From NCBI GenBank assembly GCA_963736425.1, contig CAVTOX010000009.1, positions 124,001-188,000 on the forward strand: DNA of 64,000 bases, given 5' to 3'. The position numbers and the translations under genes are program-made. This DNA comes from Prado023 sp963736425. GTDB taxonomy: Bacteria > Actinomycetota > Actinomycetes > S36-B12 > CAIYMF01. The notes beneath the pieces were generated by a model. The model searched no databases. It was not told the DNA's origin and saw only the letters and a list, made by a program, of their open reading frames with translations. This document shows positions 16,893 to 26,938 of the stretch, one piece after another (the stretch's first letter is position 1; each line of letters starts with the position of its first letter).

Positions 16893-18803
16893 ATGTCGAT
16901 GTCCATGGGGGGCGGAGGTCCCTGGCAGACCTACCGGTCATTCACTCGTGACCGGTCCGTCGCCGACCGGTCGATCACCCGGGGCACCGTGCGGCGGATC
17001 ATGGGGTTCGCACGGCCGTACAAGCGCGAGATCATCTGGTTCCTGGTGACGCTGGTCTTCTCGTCGTTGTTGGTCGTCGCCCAGCCGCTGCTGTTCCGCA
17101 GGCTGATCGACCAGGGCGTCACCGCCGGGAACTCGACCGTCGTCACGGTCTGCGCGGTCCTCGTCCTGGTCCTGGCCCTGGTCGACGCGGGAGTCGGGCT
17201 CGTCGGGCGTTGGTACTCCTCGCGCATCGGCGAGGGGCTGATCTTCGACCTGCGCACACGGGTCTTCCGTCACGTGGAGGCCCAGCCGCTTGCCTTCTTC
17301 ACGCGCACCCAGACCGGTGCGCTGATCTCGCGGCTCAACTCCGATGTCATCGGCGCGCAGCAGGCGTTCACCTCGACTCTCGGCGGGGTCGTCGGCAACG
17401 TCATCACGCTCACGGTGATCCTCATCGCCATGTTCGCCCTGTCATGGCCCATCACCGTGATCAGCCTGATCCTGCTTCCGCTGTTCCTGATCCCCGCCCG
17501 GTACATGGGGCGGCGCCTGCAGGCCCAGACCCGGGAGCAGATGCAGCTCAACGCCGATATGAGCTCGATGATGACTGAGCGCTTCAACGTCTCCGGGGCC
17601 CTGCTGGTCAAGCTGTTCGGCCGGCCGGAGGAGGAGGCCAGCACCTTCGCGGGCAAGGCCAGCCGCGTGCGCGACATCGGCGTGGAGATCGCGATGTCGA
17701 ACCGGTACTTCTTCACGGCGCTGACCCTCGTGGCTTCCGTGGCCACGGCCATTGCCTACGGCGTGGGCGGCAACCTCGTCATCGACGGCACCATCACGAT
17801 CGGGACCCTGCTGGCGATCACGGCCCTGCTGGCCCGGCTCTACGGCCCGCTGACGGCGCTGAGCAACGTCCGGGTCGATGTCATGACTGCCCTGGTGTCC
17901 TTCGAGCGGGTCTTCGAGGTGCTTGACCTCCAGCCGCTGGTCTCCGAGGCGCCGGATGCTGTGGAGGTCCCCGCGGGCCCGACGGCGGTGGAGTTCCGCG
18001 ATGTGCACTTCACCTACCCCGGCGCCGATGAGGTCTCGCTGGCGTCCCTGGAGTCCGTGGCCCGGCAGGATTCTCGCGGGCGCGGGGAGCCGGTCCTGAC
18101 CGGCGTCGACTTCCGGATCGAGCCGGGCCAGATGTTCGCCCTGGTCGGGCCGTCGGGTGCGGGCAAGTCGACGATCACCAGCCTCGTGACCCGGCTGTAC
18201 GACGCCTCCTCCGGTGAGGTCCTGGTCGGTGGAGTCGATGTGCGTGATGCGACGCTGTCGAGCCTGTCGGATGCCATCGGCGTCGTGACGCAGGACTCGC
18301 ACATGTTCCACGACTCGATCCGGGGCAACCTCACCTATGCGCGGCCCGGTGCGTCCGACGAGGAGCTGGTGGCCGCCTGCGGCGACGCACAGATCGGTGA
18401 CCTGCTCGCCTCACTGCCCGACGGGCTCGACACGGTGGTGGGGGAGCGTGGGTACCGACTGTCGGGTGGCGAGAAGCAGCGTCTGGCGATCGCCAGGCTG
18501 CTCCTCAAGGCCCCGAACGTCGTCGTCCTCGATGAGGCCACCGCGCACCTGGACTCGGAGAGCGAGGCGGCCGTCCAGCGTGCGCTGGCCACGGCGCTGG
18601 CGGGCCGCACGTCGCTCGTGGTGGCCCACCGGCTGTCCACGATCCGGGCGGCGGACCAGATCCTGGTGATCGATGACGGCCGGGTGGTCCAGCGTGGGAC
18701 GCACGACGAGCTGCTGGCCGCCGGTGGCCTGTACGCCGACCTCTCACGCACACAGTTCGGTGCCGACGTCGTGGCTGACGATGCCGACCTGGCCTACTCC
18801 TGA
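16893..18803 (+). CDS. ABC transporter, fused permease and ATPase
   Basis: Half-transporter of the lipid/multidrug exporter type, 636 residues. Six helices span about residues 45-310 (first IIWFLVTLVFSSLLVVAQPLLF). The ATPase has Walker A VGPSGAGKSTI, signature LSGGEKQRLAIARLL and Walker B VVLDEATAHLDSESE, then the VAHRLSTIRAADQI switch. It should work as a homodimer exporter; substrate unknown. The first residues are Met/Ser/Gly-rich. ATG 16893 has a GGAGG site 12 bases upstream. Confidence 0.92.
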   Translation: MSMSMGGGGPWQTYRSFTRDRSVADRSITRGTVRRIMGFARPYKREIIWFLVTLVFSSLLVVAQPLLFRRLIDQGVTAGNSTVVTVCAVLVLVLALVDAGVGLVGRWYSSRIGEGLIFDLRTRVFRHVEAQPLAFFTRTQTGALISRLNSDVIGAQQAFTSTLGGVVGNVITLTVILIAMFALSWPITVISLILLPLFLIPARYMGRRLQAQTREQMQLNADMSSMMTERFNVSGALLVKLFGRPEEEASTFAGKASRVRDIGVEIAMSNRYFFTALTLVASVATAIAYGVGGNLVIDGTITIGTLLAITALLARLYGPLTALSNVRVDVMTALVSFERVFEVLDLQPLVSEAPDAVEVPAGPTAVEFRDVHFTYPGADEVSLASLESVARQDSRGRGEPVLTGVDFRIEPGQMFALVGPSGAGKSTITSLVTRLYDASSGEVLVGGVDVRDATLSSLSDAIGVVTQDSHMFHDSIRGNLTYARPGASDEELVAACGDAQIGDLLASLPDGLDTVVGERGYRLSGGEKQRLAIARLLLKAPNVVVLDEATAHLDSESEAAVQRALATALAGRTSLVVAHRLSTIRAADQILVIDDGRVVQRGTHDELLAAGGLYADLSRTQFGADVVADDADLAYS

Positions 18804-18845
18804 GCGTCCGGCCATGGCGACGTCGGCACCCGCGGAGGTGACCCC

Positions 18846-19274
18846 GTGCCAGGCCCGTTGAGGCTCCGGGGATCGGTGGTGATCCCCGAGTCGGAGCTGG
18901 CGTGGAGATTCTCCCGATCGTCGGGGCCTGGCGGCCAGGGCGTGAACACCACCGACTCCCGCGTCGAGCTGCTCTTCGACGTGGCCGCGTCCCCGGCACT
19001 GAGCCCCGCCCTGCGGGCCCGGGCGCTGGCCCGACTCGGGGCGCGCCTGTCCGACGGCGTGCTCTCGGTCACGTCCTCCGAGCACCGCTCACAGCTCCGC
19101 AACCGCGAGGAGGCGGAGCGCCGCTTGGTGGCGATCCTGTCCGAGGCGATCGCCCCACCCCCGAGGCCCCGGCGACCGACGAAGCCGACGAGGGGTTCGG
19201 TGAACCGGCGGATCGAGGTCAAGAAGCGCCGCTCCGAGGTCAAGCGCCTGCGCCGCCCGGACGAGCGCGAGTAG
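18846..19274 (+). CDS. arfB: Alternative ribosome-rescue peptidyl-tRNA hydrolase
   Basis: Release-factor-like protein that frees nascent chains from stalled ribosomes lacking a stop codon. The 142-residue product has the catalytic GGQ at residues 29-31 within SRSSGPGGQGVNTTDSRVEL, and the basic C-terminal tail (VNRRIEVKKRRSEVKRLRR) that reaches into the empty mRNA channel. It lacks the stop-codon recognition domain, separating it from RF1/RF2. GTG 18846 gives the usual family N-terminus. It converges with the SDR gene. Confidence 0.92.
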   Translation: MPGPLRLRGSVVIPESELAWRFSRSSGPGGQGVNTTDSRVELLFDVAASPALSPALRARALARLGARLSDGVLSVTSSEHRSQLRNREEAERRLVAILSEAIAPPPRPRRPTKPTRGSVNRRIEVKKRRSEVKRLRRPDERE

Positions 19275-19301
19275 GTGGGGCCGAAGCTGGCGGTCGCCTC
19301 G

Positions 19302-20093
19302 TCACAGGGCGCGCAGGGACCCGCCGTCGATCGGGATGAGGCTGCCGGAGATGTATGACGACGCGGGGCTGAGCAGGAAGGCAGCAACGCGGCCGAACTC
19401 CGCGGGGTCGCCGTAGCGGCCCAAGGGGATGGCGGCCTCGTTGCGGCGGCGGGCGGCTTGCGCATTTCCCTGCCTGGCGTCCAGGGCGATCGTGCGATCC
19501 GTGGCGATCCGGCCGGGCATCACGCCGTTGACCCGGATCCCGCGGGGCCCGAGCTCGTCGGCGAAGTCCTTGACGAGCATGGCCAGGCCGGGACGTAGTC
19601 CGTTGCTGGCCGTGAGCCCGGGAATGGGGGACTTGGCCGACGTCGAGAGCACCGCGAGCAGCGAGGCGCCAGATCCGATGGGCGCGTCGGGGTCCACGGT
19701 GGCGGCCGAAGCGACAGCCCGCATCATTCGGACCGCCCCGAGGTGGACGGCCTCGAAGGAGGCGCGCCACTGCTCGTCCGTGACGCTCATCGGCGTCCCC
19801 GGGGCCGGACCACCGACGCTGATGAGCGCACCGTCCAGGCGACCGAACCGACCCACTGTGCCGGCCACGAGTCGCTCGGCTGAATCGGGGTCGGAGAGGT
19901 CGGCGGAGATCGCCACCGCATTGGCCCTGCCCAGGCGCTCGAGGGCGTCGGCCAGTTCCTTGTCGTCCCGCGCGGAGATCACCACGGTGGCGCCCTCGGC
20001 GACGAGCACCTCGGCAGCGGCCAGGCCCAGCCCCCGCGAGGCCCCGGTCAGCAGGTAGGTGCGTCCAGCGAGTCCTAGATCCATGGTCGGCAT
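19302..20093 (-). CDS. Short-chain dehydrogenase/reductase
   Basis: Classical SDR of 263 residues. The NAD(P) motif is TGASRGLGLAAAE, followed by DLSDPDS. The usual catalytic Tyr-x3-Lys is not in its standard form: the segment after the Ser position reads STSAKSPIPGLTASNGLRPGLAMLVKDFA, where Asn replaces Tyr before the Lys-containing helix. The C-terminal PGRIAT and IDGGSLRAL segments are normal. The missing Tyr makes classic dehydrogenase activity doubtful. ATG 20093 is favoured by a GGGAG site six bases upstream; ATG 20084 is the alternative. Substrate unknown. Confidence 0.82.
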   Translation of the reverse strand: MPTMDLGLAGRTYLLTGASRGLGLAAAEVLVAEGATVVISARDDKELADALERLGRANAVAISADLSDPDSAERLVAGTVGRFGRLDGALISVGGPAPGTPMSVTDEQWRASFEAVHLGAVRMMRAVASAATVDPDAPIGSGASLLAVLSTSAKSPIPGLTASNGLRPGLAMLVKDFADELGPRGIRVNGVMPGRIATDRTIALDARQGNAQAARRRNEAAIPLGRYGDPAEFGRVAAFLLSPASSYISGSLIPIDGGSLRAL

Positions 20094-20099
20094 TGTGCT

Positions 20100-20115
20100 C
20101 CCAATCGGAGTTGGG
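20100..20115. promoter_or_regulatory. Inverted repeat CCCAA-N6-TTGGG upstream of SDR gene
   Basis: Perfect 5-bp arms separated by six bases, starting seven bases before the SDR start. It overlaps the presumed ribosome site, so it could be an operator or an RNA hairpin controlling translation. Confidence 0.35.
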
Positions 20116-20149
20116 ATCGGGGAGCCGCTCCGGTGGGGCCGACGCTGGG

Positions 20150-21040
20150 TCAGGGGGCGATGGACCAGTGTGTGGTTGCTTCCGGCTCGCGGCCGCAGGA
20201 GAGCAGGGCCGGGTCGCTGCTCCGCACCACGTCGAACCTCACGGATTCCTGATCGCCGTGACCACCCCATCCGCGCACGGCGGCGCCCAGCCGGTCGGGA
20301 TCGTCGTAGGCAGTCAGCTCGACCTGCAGAGGTGGCGAGGCCGCCGTACCCGGTGACCGTGCGCGCGTGGACCTCGGCAACCTGGGCAGGTGGTTCGAGG
20401 GTGCTGTGGCCCCGCAGGGTGTCGGTGCCCATCGGACCCTCTGTGGCACCGGAGAGCAGGCCGGCAGCGCCCGGCTCGTCCAGCCGGCCGTGCAGGACCC
20501 CGATCGGCAGGAGCAGCGCAGTGGGGGCGAACCGGTGACCGCCGAGGTGCGTGCAGGTCAGCACCCGGTCGGCGTGCGGACCGCGCCAGAGCGCGTCGGC
20601 CAACCGGCCGCCTGCGTGCCCGCAGCAGCGATCACGTCGGCCGTTGGCACACACGAGCAGCAGTGGGTCTGGGTCGGCTCGACCCCAGCCTCGCAGTGAC
20701 CCGGCGGCGATGTCGGCCAGGTCCCAGCCGGCGACGACGTCGGGCCGGTCGATGCGTCCGACCCGCAGGGTGGGGGTGTGGGTGGCGTACCCGACCCACA
20801 GCGCACGCCAGTTTCCGCATCGGGCCGCGCCCGTCGTCCGCGCACCATCAGGACCCGCACGCCGTGACCGCTGCGGGTCAGGTCGGCGTCACCCCACCCC
20901 GGGGGGTGCTCCACAGCCACCCACACGTCGGCACGCGGGGCGGTGCCGGCCATGGGCTCCCCGGCCTCCTGGGAGACATCGCTGCACCGAGGTCCTCCCG
21001 GACCGGGCCCGTCCCCGGGGGACCCGGGCCGAACCGTCAT
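20150..21040 (-). pseudogene. Sucrase/ferredoxin-like (Suc_Fer, Apd1-type) protein, two frameshifts
   Basis: Thioredoxin-fold [2Fe-2S] protein of the Suc_Fer family, about 297 codons, read in three frames. Segment 1 from ATG 21040 includes RCSDVSQEAGEPMAGT and DVWVAVEHPPGWG; near 20815 the frame changes to segment 2, with LWVGYATHTPTLRVGRIDRPD, VCANGRRDRCC and CTHLGGHRFAP; near 20340-20375 it changes to segment 3, QVELTAYDDPDRL to the stop at 20150. The ligands match the yeast Apd1 pattern C-x8-C and H-x3-H. The first change lacks one base and the second has one extra, so the errors cancel. Conserved residues on both sides argue for sequence error rather than decay. The start overlaps the topoisomerase stop (ATGA). 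Confidence 0.72.
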
Positions 21041-23506
21041 ACCCGCGCCGACACCGCGGCCGGCGCGGTGGCGCATGGAGCACCCGACCCATCCCGGCGG
21101 TTGTCCGGCTCAGGCAGGTCGATCGGCTCGCCGCTGCCCGTGGCCGCCGCCGCCGGCCAGGTGGTGATCCAGCCACGGGTCAGGACGTCCTCGCCCTTGA
21201 GGAACCGATGCGCCCGGACGCCGCCGGTGGCTCGGCCCTTGCCGGGGAACACCTCGCCGTGCGTCACCTTCAGCGAGCCACCGGCGTCGAGCAGGGCGGC
21301 GGAGTCCGAGGCCAGGGTCACCACCACGCCGGAGTCTGCCCGGGCTCCAGACCCCGAGGGCGATCACCTGGGCGCCCCCCGCGAGCTTGATCCCGGCCAT
21401 CCCCCCGGCTGCACGGCCCTGCGGGCGGACCGCGGACGCCGGGAAGCGCAGCAGCTGGGAATCATCGGCGAGCAGGACGATCTCGTCCTCGTCGGAGACC
21501 GGCAGGGCGCCGACGACGACGTCCCGGTCCGCCAACCGGATGACCTCCCAGGCGTCGCGGTTCGGTGCTGGCTCGTCGGCCACCCGCTTGATGACCCCGG
21601 ACGCCGTGGCCAGGGCCAGGGTGGGGGCACCGGCGATCAGGCTCGCCAGGCCGATCACGGACTCGCCGCGCTCGAGGGTCAGGAACGCTCCCAGCGGGGC
21701 GCCACCGGCCAGGCTCACCGGACCTGCGGTGCCGGGCAGGCTCGGGAGGTCCTGGACGTGGGCGCGGACGACCCGTCCGGCCGAGGTGACCACGCCGACG
21801 TGGCCCCGCACCGTGGCACTGGCGCGGGCCACGACCACATCGTGGGTTCCGCGAGGTCCCGTGGCCGGGGCAACGCCCGGGGCGGGCTCGGCGCCCTCGG
21901 GCGCGGGGAGTGCCCGGCGAGCGATCAGCCCGGTGCTGGACAGCAGCACCTCGCACGGGTCATCGGACAGCTCCAGCGGAGCGGCGGTCGCAGCGGCACC
22001 ACGAAGGGGCGCCGGGCCCTCCAGGAGCACAGTGCGGCGCGGGGTGGCGTGGGTTGCGGCGACCTCGGCCAGCTCGGCGGAGACCAGGTCCTTGAGCGCG
22101 TCCGGGTCGTTGAGCAACCGATCGAGCTCGGCGATGGTGCGGTTCAGGTCGTCGCGCTCGGACTCGAGCTCGATCCGGCTGAACTTGGTCAGCCGACGCA
22201 GCGGCATCTCCAGGATGTAGTTGGCCTGCACCTCGGACAGGTCGAACACGCTCATCAGGCGGGCCCGGGCCGCAGCGGTGTCGTCGCTGGAGCGGATGAC
22301 GGCGATGACCTCGTCGATGTCGAGGATGGCGACGAGCAACCCGTCGACCAGGTGCAGCCGGTCGGCCGCCTTCGTGCGGCGGAACTGGCTGCGCCGGCGC
22401 ACGACCTCCAGCCTGTGGGCGAGGTACACCTCAAGCAGCCGCTTGAGCCCCAGGGTCTGTGGCTGGCCGTCGACCAGGGTCACGTTGTTGATCCCGAAGG
22501 ACTCCTCCAGCGGGGTGAGCCGATAGAGCTGGTCGAGGACCGCCTCGGGCACGAAGCCGCTCTTGAGCTCGATGACCAGGTGCAGGCCCTTCTCCCCGTC
22601 GGTCAGGTCGGTCACGTCGGCGATGCCGGTGATCTTCTTGGCGTTGTAGAGCTCGCGGATCTTCTCGATGACCTTCTCCGGGCCCACGTTCCAGGGCAAC
22701 TCGGTGATGACCAGGCCGGATCGGCGGGCAGTGATCTGCTCCACCTTCGCGGTGGCCCGGATCCGGAACGTCCCACGGCCCGTGTGGTAGGCGTCACGCA
22801 CCCCGTCGAGACCGACGATCCGGCCGCCGGTGGGCAGGTCCGGTCCGGGGACGAAGCGCATGAGGTCGTCGGTCGTGGCCTGCGGGTGGGCCAGCAGGTG
22901 CCGCGCCGCGGCGATCACCTCGCCGAGGTTGTGCGGGGCCATGTTCGTGGCCATGCCCACCGCGATGCCTGAGGCGCCGTTCACCAGCAGGTTCGGGTAC
23001 GCCGCCGGCAGCACGACCGGCTCGAGTTCGCGCCCGTCGTAGTTCGGCGCGAAGTCCACGACCTCCTCGTCGAGTCCGGCGACCATCGGCATCGCCGCCG
23101 GGTCCATCCGGCACTCGGTGTAGCGGTAGGCAGCCGGGCCGTCGTCGAGGGACCCGAAGTTGCCGTGGCCGTCCACCAGCGGCATCCGCAGGGAGAACGA
23201 CTGGGCCATCCGGACCAGGGCGTCATAGATGGCGGAATCGCCGTGCGGGTGCAGCTTGCCCATCACCTCGCCGACGACTCGGGCGCTCTTCACGTGTCCG
23301 CGGTCGGGGCGCAGGCCCATCTCGTTCATCGTGTAGAGGATCCGTCGCTGGACCGGCTTGAGCCCATCCCGCGCATCCGGCAGGGCGCGGGAGTAGATGA
23401 CCGAGTACGCGTACTCCAGGAACGAGCCCTGCATCTCGGTGGTGATGTCGATGTCGACGATCTGGTCGGCGACGGGCTCGCTGGGCGGTGGTGTGCGACG
23501 GGCCAT
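21037..23506 (-). CDS. parC: DNA topoisomerase IV subunit A-like protein, frameshift near C-terminus
   Basis: Type IIA topoisomerase A subunit that cleaves and rejoins DNA. The N-terminus has DITTEMQGSFLEYAYSVIYSRALPDARDGLKP-type sequence, and the catalytic Tyr129 lies in AAYRYTE. The C-terminal beta-pinwheel has RPQGRAAGGMAGIKL in place of the gyrase QRRGGRG box, favouring topoisomerase IV. One extra base in a GGG run near 21342 (after GVWSPG) shifts frame; the true tail continues as ADSGVVVTLASDSAALLDAG to the stop at 21037, overlapping the next gene. No B subunit is in the window. ATG 23506 gives the usual short N-terminus. Total length is about 822 residues if corrected. Confidence 0.88.
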
Positions 23507-23584
23507 GGTGCTCCTTGTGGGCGGCAGGCCCATATTGTCGCCGACGTGTGGCCCGACCGGGTCGACCGACGTGCCGGTGCCGCC

Positions 23585-23590
23585 TAGGGT
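23585..23590 (+). promoter_or_regulatory. -10 hexamer, leaderless start of GNAT/acyl-CoA synthetase gene
   Basis: TAGGGT, six bases before GTG 23597. Confidence 0.5.
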
Positions 23591-23596
23591 GGTCCC

Positions 23597-26341
23597 GTGG
23601 CAGTTGAGTACCCGGCCCATTGGGAGGCCGACGTGGTGCTCCGGGACGGCCGACCCTGCCACGTGCGCCCGATCCGACCCGACGACGCCCCCCGCCTGGT
23701 CGAGTTCCACTCCCGGTTGTCTGCCGAGACCATCTACTTCCGCTTCTTCGCCCCCTACCCGGAGCTCTCCGACCGGGACGTCGCACGGTTCGTGAACGTG
23801 GATTACGCCGAGCGGGTTGCCCTGGTGGCCACCGAGGGTGGCGAGCTGATCGCGGTGGCGCGTTTCGACCGGCTGAACGCGCGCGACGCCGAGGTGGCGT
23901 TCGTGGTGCGCGACGACCATCAGAGCCGGGGGCTGGGCGCCGTGCTCCTCGAGCACCTCGCGGCGGCCGCCTGGGAGGTCGGCCTGCGGCGGTTCGTGGC
24001 TGAGGTGCTGCCCAACAACCGCAAGATGCTCGGCACGTTCCGTGAGGCGGGCTACGTGGTGAGCCAGCGGATGGAGGACGGGGTCTTCCACCTCACCTTC
24101 GACCTGGAACCCACGGAGAAGGTCCTGGATGTCCGGGCGGCTCGGGAGCACCGCAGCGAGGCCCGCTCGGTCGAGCGGCTGCTGAACCCGGTCGGCGTCG
24201 CGGTCATCGGGGCGTCGAGGACCCCCGGGCGCATCGGCCACGAACTGCTGCGCCACCTGCGTGACTACGGATCCCAGGGTCCGCTGTACGCCATCCACCC
24301 GGAGGCGGACTCGATCCTCGGCGTTCCTGCGTACCGGCACATCACCGACATCCCGCAACCGGTGGACCTCGCGGTGGTCGCCGTCCCTGCCGAGTCGGTT
24401 CTTCCCGTTGTCGCCGAGTGCGCCGCGGCCGGGGTCAGTGGGCTGGTCGTGATCTCCTCCGGGTTCGCCGACACCGCAACCGACGAGGGGCGTGCCCGCC
24501 AACGGCAACTGGTCCGCACCGCACGGGAGTCGGGGATGCGGGTCGTGGGCCCGAACTGCCTGGGCATCATCAACACCGACCCGCGCGTGAGCCTGAACGG
24601 GAGCCTGTCGCCCCTGGTCCCCGGACGCGGCCGGGTGGGCCTGTTCTGCCAGTCGGGAGCACTGGGGGTCACGGTCCTGGAGACTGTGGCGCGCCGCGGT
24701 CTGGGCCTGAGCAGCTTCGTCTCGGCCGGCAACCGTGCCGACGTGTCGGCCAACGACCTGCTGCAGTACTGGGAGTCCGACGCCGCAACGAGTCTGATCC
24801 TGCTGTACCTGGAGAGCATCGGCAATCCCCGCAAGTTCACGAGGATCACCCGTCGGCTGAGCCGAACCAAGCCGGTCGTGGCCGTGCGCAGCGGTCGCTA
24901 CACGCAGACCCTGCCCCTGGGCCACCACGTGCGCCGTACCACGCTCCCACCGGGCGCGGTCGATGCCGTGTTCGAGCAGAGTGGCGTGATCCAGACCTCC
25001 TCGCTGGGAGAGCTCTTCGATGTCGCCGCGATCCTGGCCTACCAGCCGCTACCCCGAGGTGACCGGGTGGCTGTCGTCGGCACGTCCGCGGCACTGGAGA
25101 TCCTGACTGCCGACGCGATCGAGTCCGTGCGCATGACGGTGGCCTACGGACATCCGAGCCTGCCCCAGTCGGCCCCTGCGGCCGACATCGCCCAGGCCCT
25201 GCGCGCGGCAACCGATCACGCGGCCTGCGACGCCGTGGTGTTCGTCCACATCCCGAGTGTCGGTGCGGATCAGGCCGATGTGCACGCCGCGATCACCGAC
25301 GTCAGCGTGGACTCCAACAAGCCGATCGTTGCGGTGATGCCGGCGGCGGACGGCACCGGACTGATCCCAGCAGGGATGGGCCTCCTGCCGGTCAGCGGGC
25401 CTGACGGTCGCCCGGAGCATGGGTCGGTCCCCACGTTCTCCAATGTTGAGGACGCCATCCACGCCCTGGCCCTCGTCCGTGGGTACGCCCGGTGGCGCGA
25501 CGCCGAGCAGGTGGACGTTCCCGACTTCCCGGACGTCGATCCGGAACGGGCGGGCGAGCTCGTGGGCGAGTGGTTGGCCGAGGCGCGCAAGGACTCCACG
25601 GCGGTGCTGGTGGAGGACTCCGAGGATCCGAGCGCCATGGATCCGACCGCCCCGGGGATCGACCTCACGCCGGACCAGGTCGCCGAGCTGCTGGCCTGCT
25701 ACGGGATTCGGGTGTGGCCCTCCCGACCGGTCCGCTCGGAGGACCAGGCGGTCCGCGCCGCCGAGGATCTCGGGTACCCCGTCGTGCTGAAGACGACTGC
25801 TCCCTGGTTGGCCCACCGGGTGGACCTCGGCAGCGTCCGGCTGAACCTCGAGTCCGAGCGGGCGGTCAGGGGCGCCTACCTGTCGATGATCGCCCAACTC
25901 GATGAGATGGCCGGCCACCGGCTCGTCGTGCAGTCGATGGCCCCGCCTGGGGTGCCCACGCTGGCCGGTGCGGTCGACGACCCGCTCTTCGGACCGGTCG
26001 TCCGCTTCGGGGTCGGGGGGATGGCCTCCGAGTTGTTGGGGGACCACGCCTACCGCATCCCGCCCCTGAGCATGGCCGAGGCCCGCCGACTGGTGGCTGC
26101 CCCGAAGGCTGCGCCCCTGCTGCGCGGCTACCGGGGTGCCGACCCGGTGGACGTCGAGGCCCTGTGCCAGATCATCGCGCGGTTGGGGCTGCTGGTCGAC
26201 GAGGTGCCGGCGCTGGCGTCGCTGGACCTCAACCCGATCATCGTCTCGGGCTCCGGTGCGGTCGTCCTCGGGGCCACCGGTCGCATCAGGATGCAGTGGG
26301 AGCGACTGGACGTGGGGGTCCGCAGGCTGCTCGATGCCTGA
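23597..26341 (+). CDS. Protein lysine acetyltransferase (GNAT fused to NDP-forming acyl-CoA synthetase)
   Basis: Pat-type enzyme of 914 residues. The N-terminal GNAT domain (about 10-170) has the acetyl-CoA loop VRDDHQSRGLGAVLLEHL. It is followed by a CoA-binding domain (SVERLLNPVGVAVIGASRTPGRIG), ligase-CoA domains, and a C-terminal ATP-grasp domain (LACYGIRVWPS onward). In E. coli the GNAT domain is C-terminal; the N-terminal arrangement is known from Streptomyces-type enzymes. Such proteins acetylate and inactivate acyl-CoA synthetases using acetyl-CoA. GTG 23597 is supported by the -10 hexamer. It is divergent from parC. Confidence 0.9.
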   Translation: MAVEYPAHWEADVVLRDGRPCHVRPIRPDDAPRLVEFHSRLSAETIYFRFFAPYPELSDRDVARFVNVDYAERVALVATEGGELIAVARFDRLNARDAEVAFVVRDDHQSRGLGAVLLEHLAAAAWEVGLRRFVAEVLPNNRKMLGTFREAGYVVSQRMEDGVFHLTFDLEPTEKVLDVRAAREHRSEARSVERLLNPVGVAVIGASRTPGRIGHELLRHLRDYGSQGPLYAIHPEADSILGVPAYRHITDIPQPVDLAVVAVPAESVLPVVAECAAAGVSGLVVISSGFADTATDEGRARQRQLVRTARESGMRVVGPNCLGIINTDPRVSLNGSLSPLVPGRGRVGLFCQSGALGVTVLETVARRGLGLSSFVSAGNRADVSANDLLQYWESDAATSLILLYLESIGNPRKFTRITRRLSRTKPVVAVRSGRYTQTLPLGHHVRRTTLPPGAVDAVFEQSGVIQTSSLGELFDVAAILAYQPLPRGDRVAVVGTSAALEILTADAIESVRMTVAYGHPSLPQSAPAADIAQALRAATDHAACDAVVFVHIPSVGADQADVHAAITDVSVDSNKPIVAVMPAADGTGLIPAGMGLLPVSGPDGRPEHGSVPTFSNVEDAIHALALVRGYARWRDAEQVDVPDFPDVDPERAGELVGEWLAEARKDSTAVLVEDSEDPSAMDPTAPGIDLTPDQVAELLACYGIRVWPSRPVRSEDQAVRAAEDLGYPVVLKTTAPWLAHRVDLGSVRLNLESERAVRGAYLSMIAQLDEMAGHRLVVQSMAPPGVPTLAGAVDDPLFGPVVRFGVGGMASELLGDHAYRIPPLSMAEARRLVAAPKAAPLLRGYRGADPVDVEALCQIIARLGLLVDEVPALASLDLNPIIVSGSGAVVLGATGRIRMQWERLDVGVRRLLDA

Positions 26342-26362
26342 GGAACGTGGGAGGATTCCCCG

Positions 26363-26938
26363 GTGAACCCCAAGTCCCAGTTGCGCTCCGAGATCGCGGC
26401 ATCCGGCTACTACCCGGATCTGGTCGCCGACACCATGGCAACGGCCCTGGCTGACGAGGAGCCCATCAGCTACGTCATCCAGCACGAGGCCACCTTCGAC
26501 CGTGAGGAACTTCGCCGACACATCTCGCTGCTGCTGCTCACCGGGACACGGCTGCTGGTGCTGCACATCGACGACTTCCCGCCGGACGAGACCTGCCCCG
26601 TGCCCTACGCCTCGGCGAACTCCGAGGCCGTGCGGCTGGCGGACGTGAAGTCGGTGGTCGTGAACCGGATCGTGGGCAACCCTGCTCTGCACAAGCCCGG
26701 GGGTGCCGTGCGCGAGGTCATGCTGACCATCGGCTGGGGTGCGGTGTCCCGGCTGGACCTGGAGCCTGCCGGGTGCGGTGACCCGGACTGCACGGCCGAT
26801 CACGGCTTCACCGGTGCGGCGTCCAATGACGACTTCTCGCTGCGTGTCTCCGAGGCCGGCGACGGGGCAGATGCGGTGGTCCGCACGCTGGAGTTCGCCT
26901 CGGCCCTGTCGGCGGCGATCAGCCAGCACGCGCAGTGA
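26363..26938 (+). CDS. DUF5998-family conserved actinobacterial protein
   Basis: Conserved protein of 191 residues without known function. Sequence such as SGYYPDLVADTMATALADEEPISYVIQ-type N-terminus, LHIDDFPPDE and a CGDPDCTADHG segment with two Cys and a His, possibly metal-binding, can be seen. No membrane segment or signal peptide. GTG 26363 has a GGGAGG site at the right distance. It sits 21 bases after the acetyltransferase gene and overlaps the next gene by GTGA, so the three form one transcription unit. Confidence 0.82.
   Translation: MNPKSQLRSEIAASGYYPDLVADTMATALADEEPISYVIQHEATFDREELRRHISLLLLTGTRLLVLHIDDFPPDETCPVPYASANSEAVRLADVKSVVVNRIVGNPALHKPGGAVREVMLTIGWGAVSRLDLEPAGCGDPDCTADHGFTGAASNDDFSLRVSEAGDGADAVVRTLEFASALSAAISQHAQ

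Noticed and set aside
20390..22972. Open frame of about 860 codons on the plus strand
   Set aside because: Opposite the topoisomerase gene; low-complexity Arg/Gly/Ala composition and no domain. GC-rich third positions produce such antisense frames.
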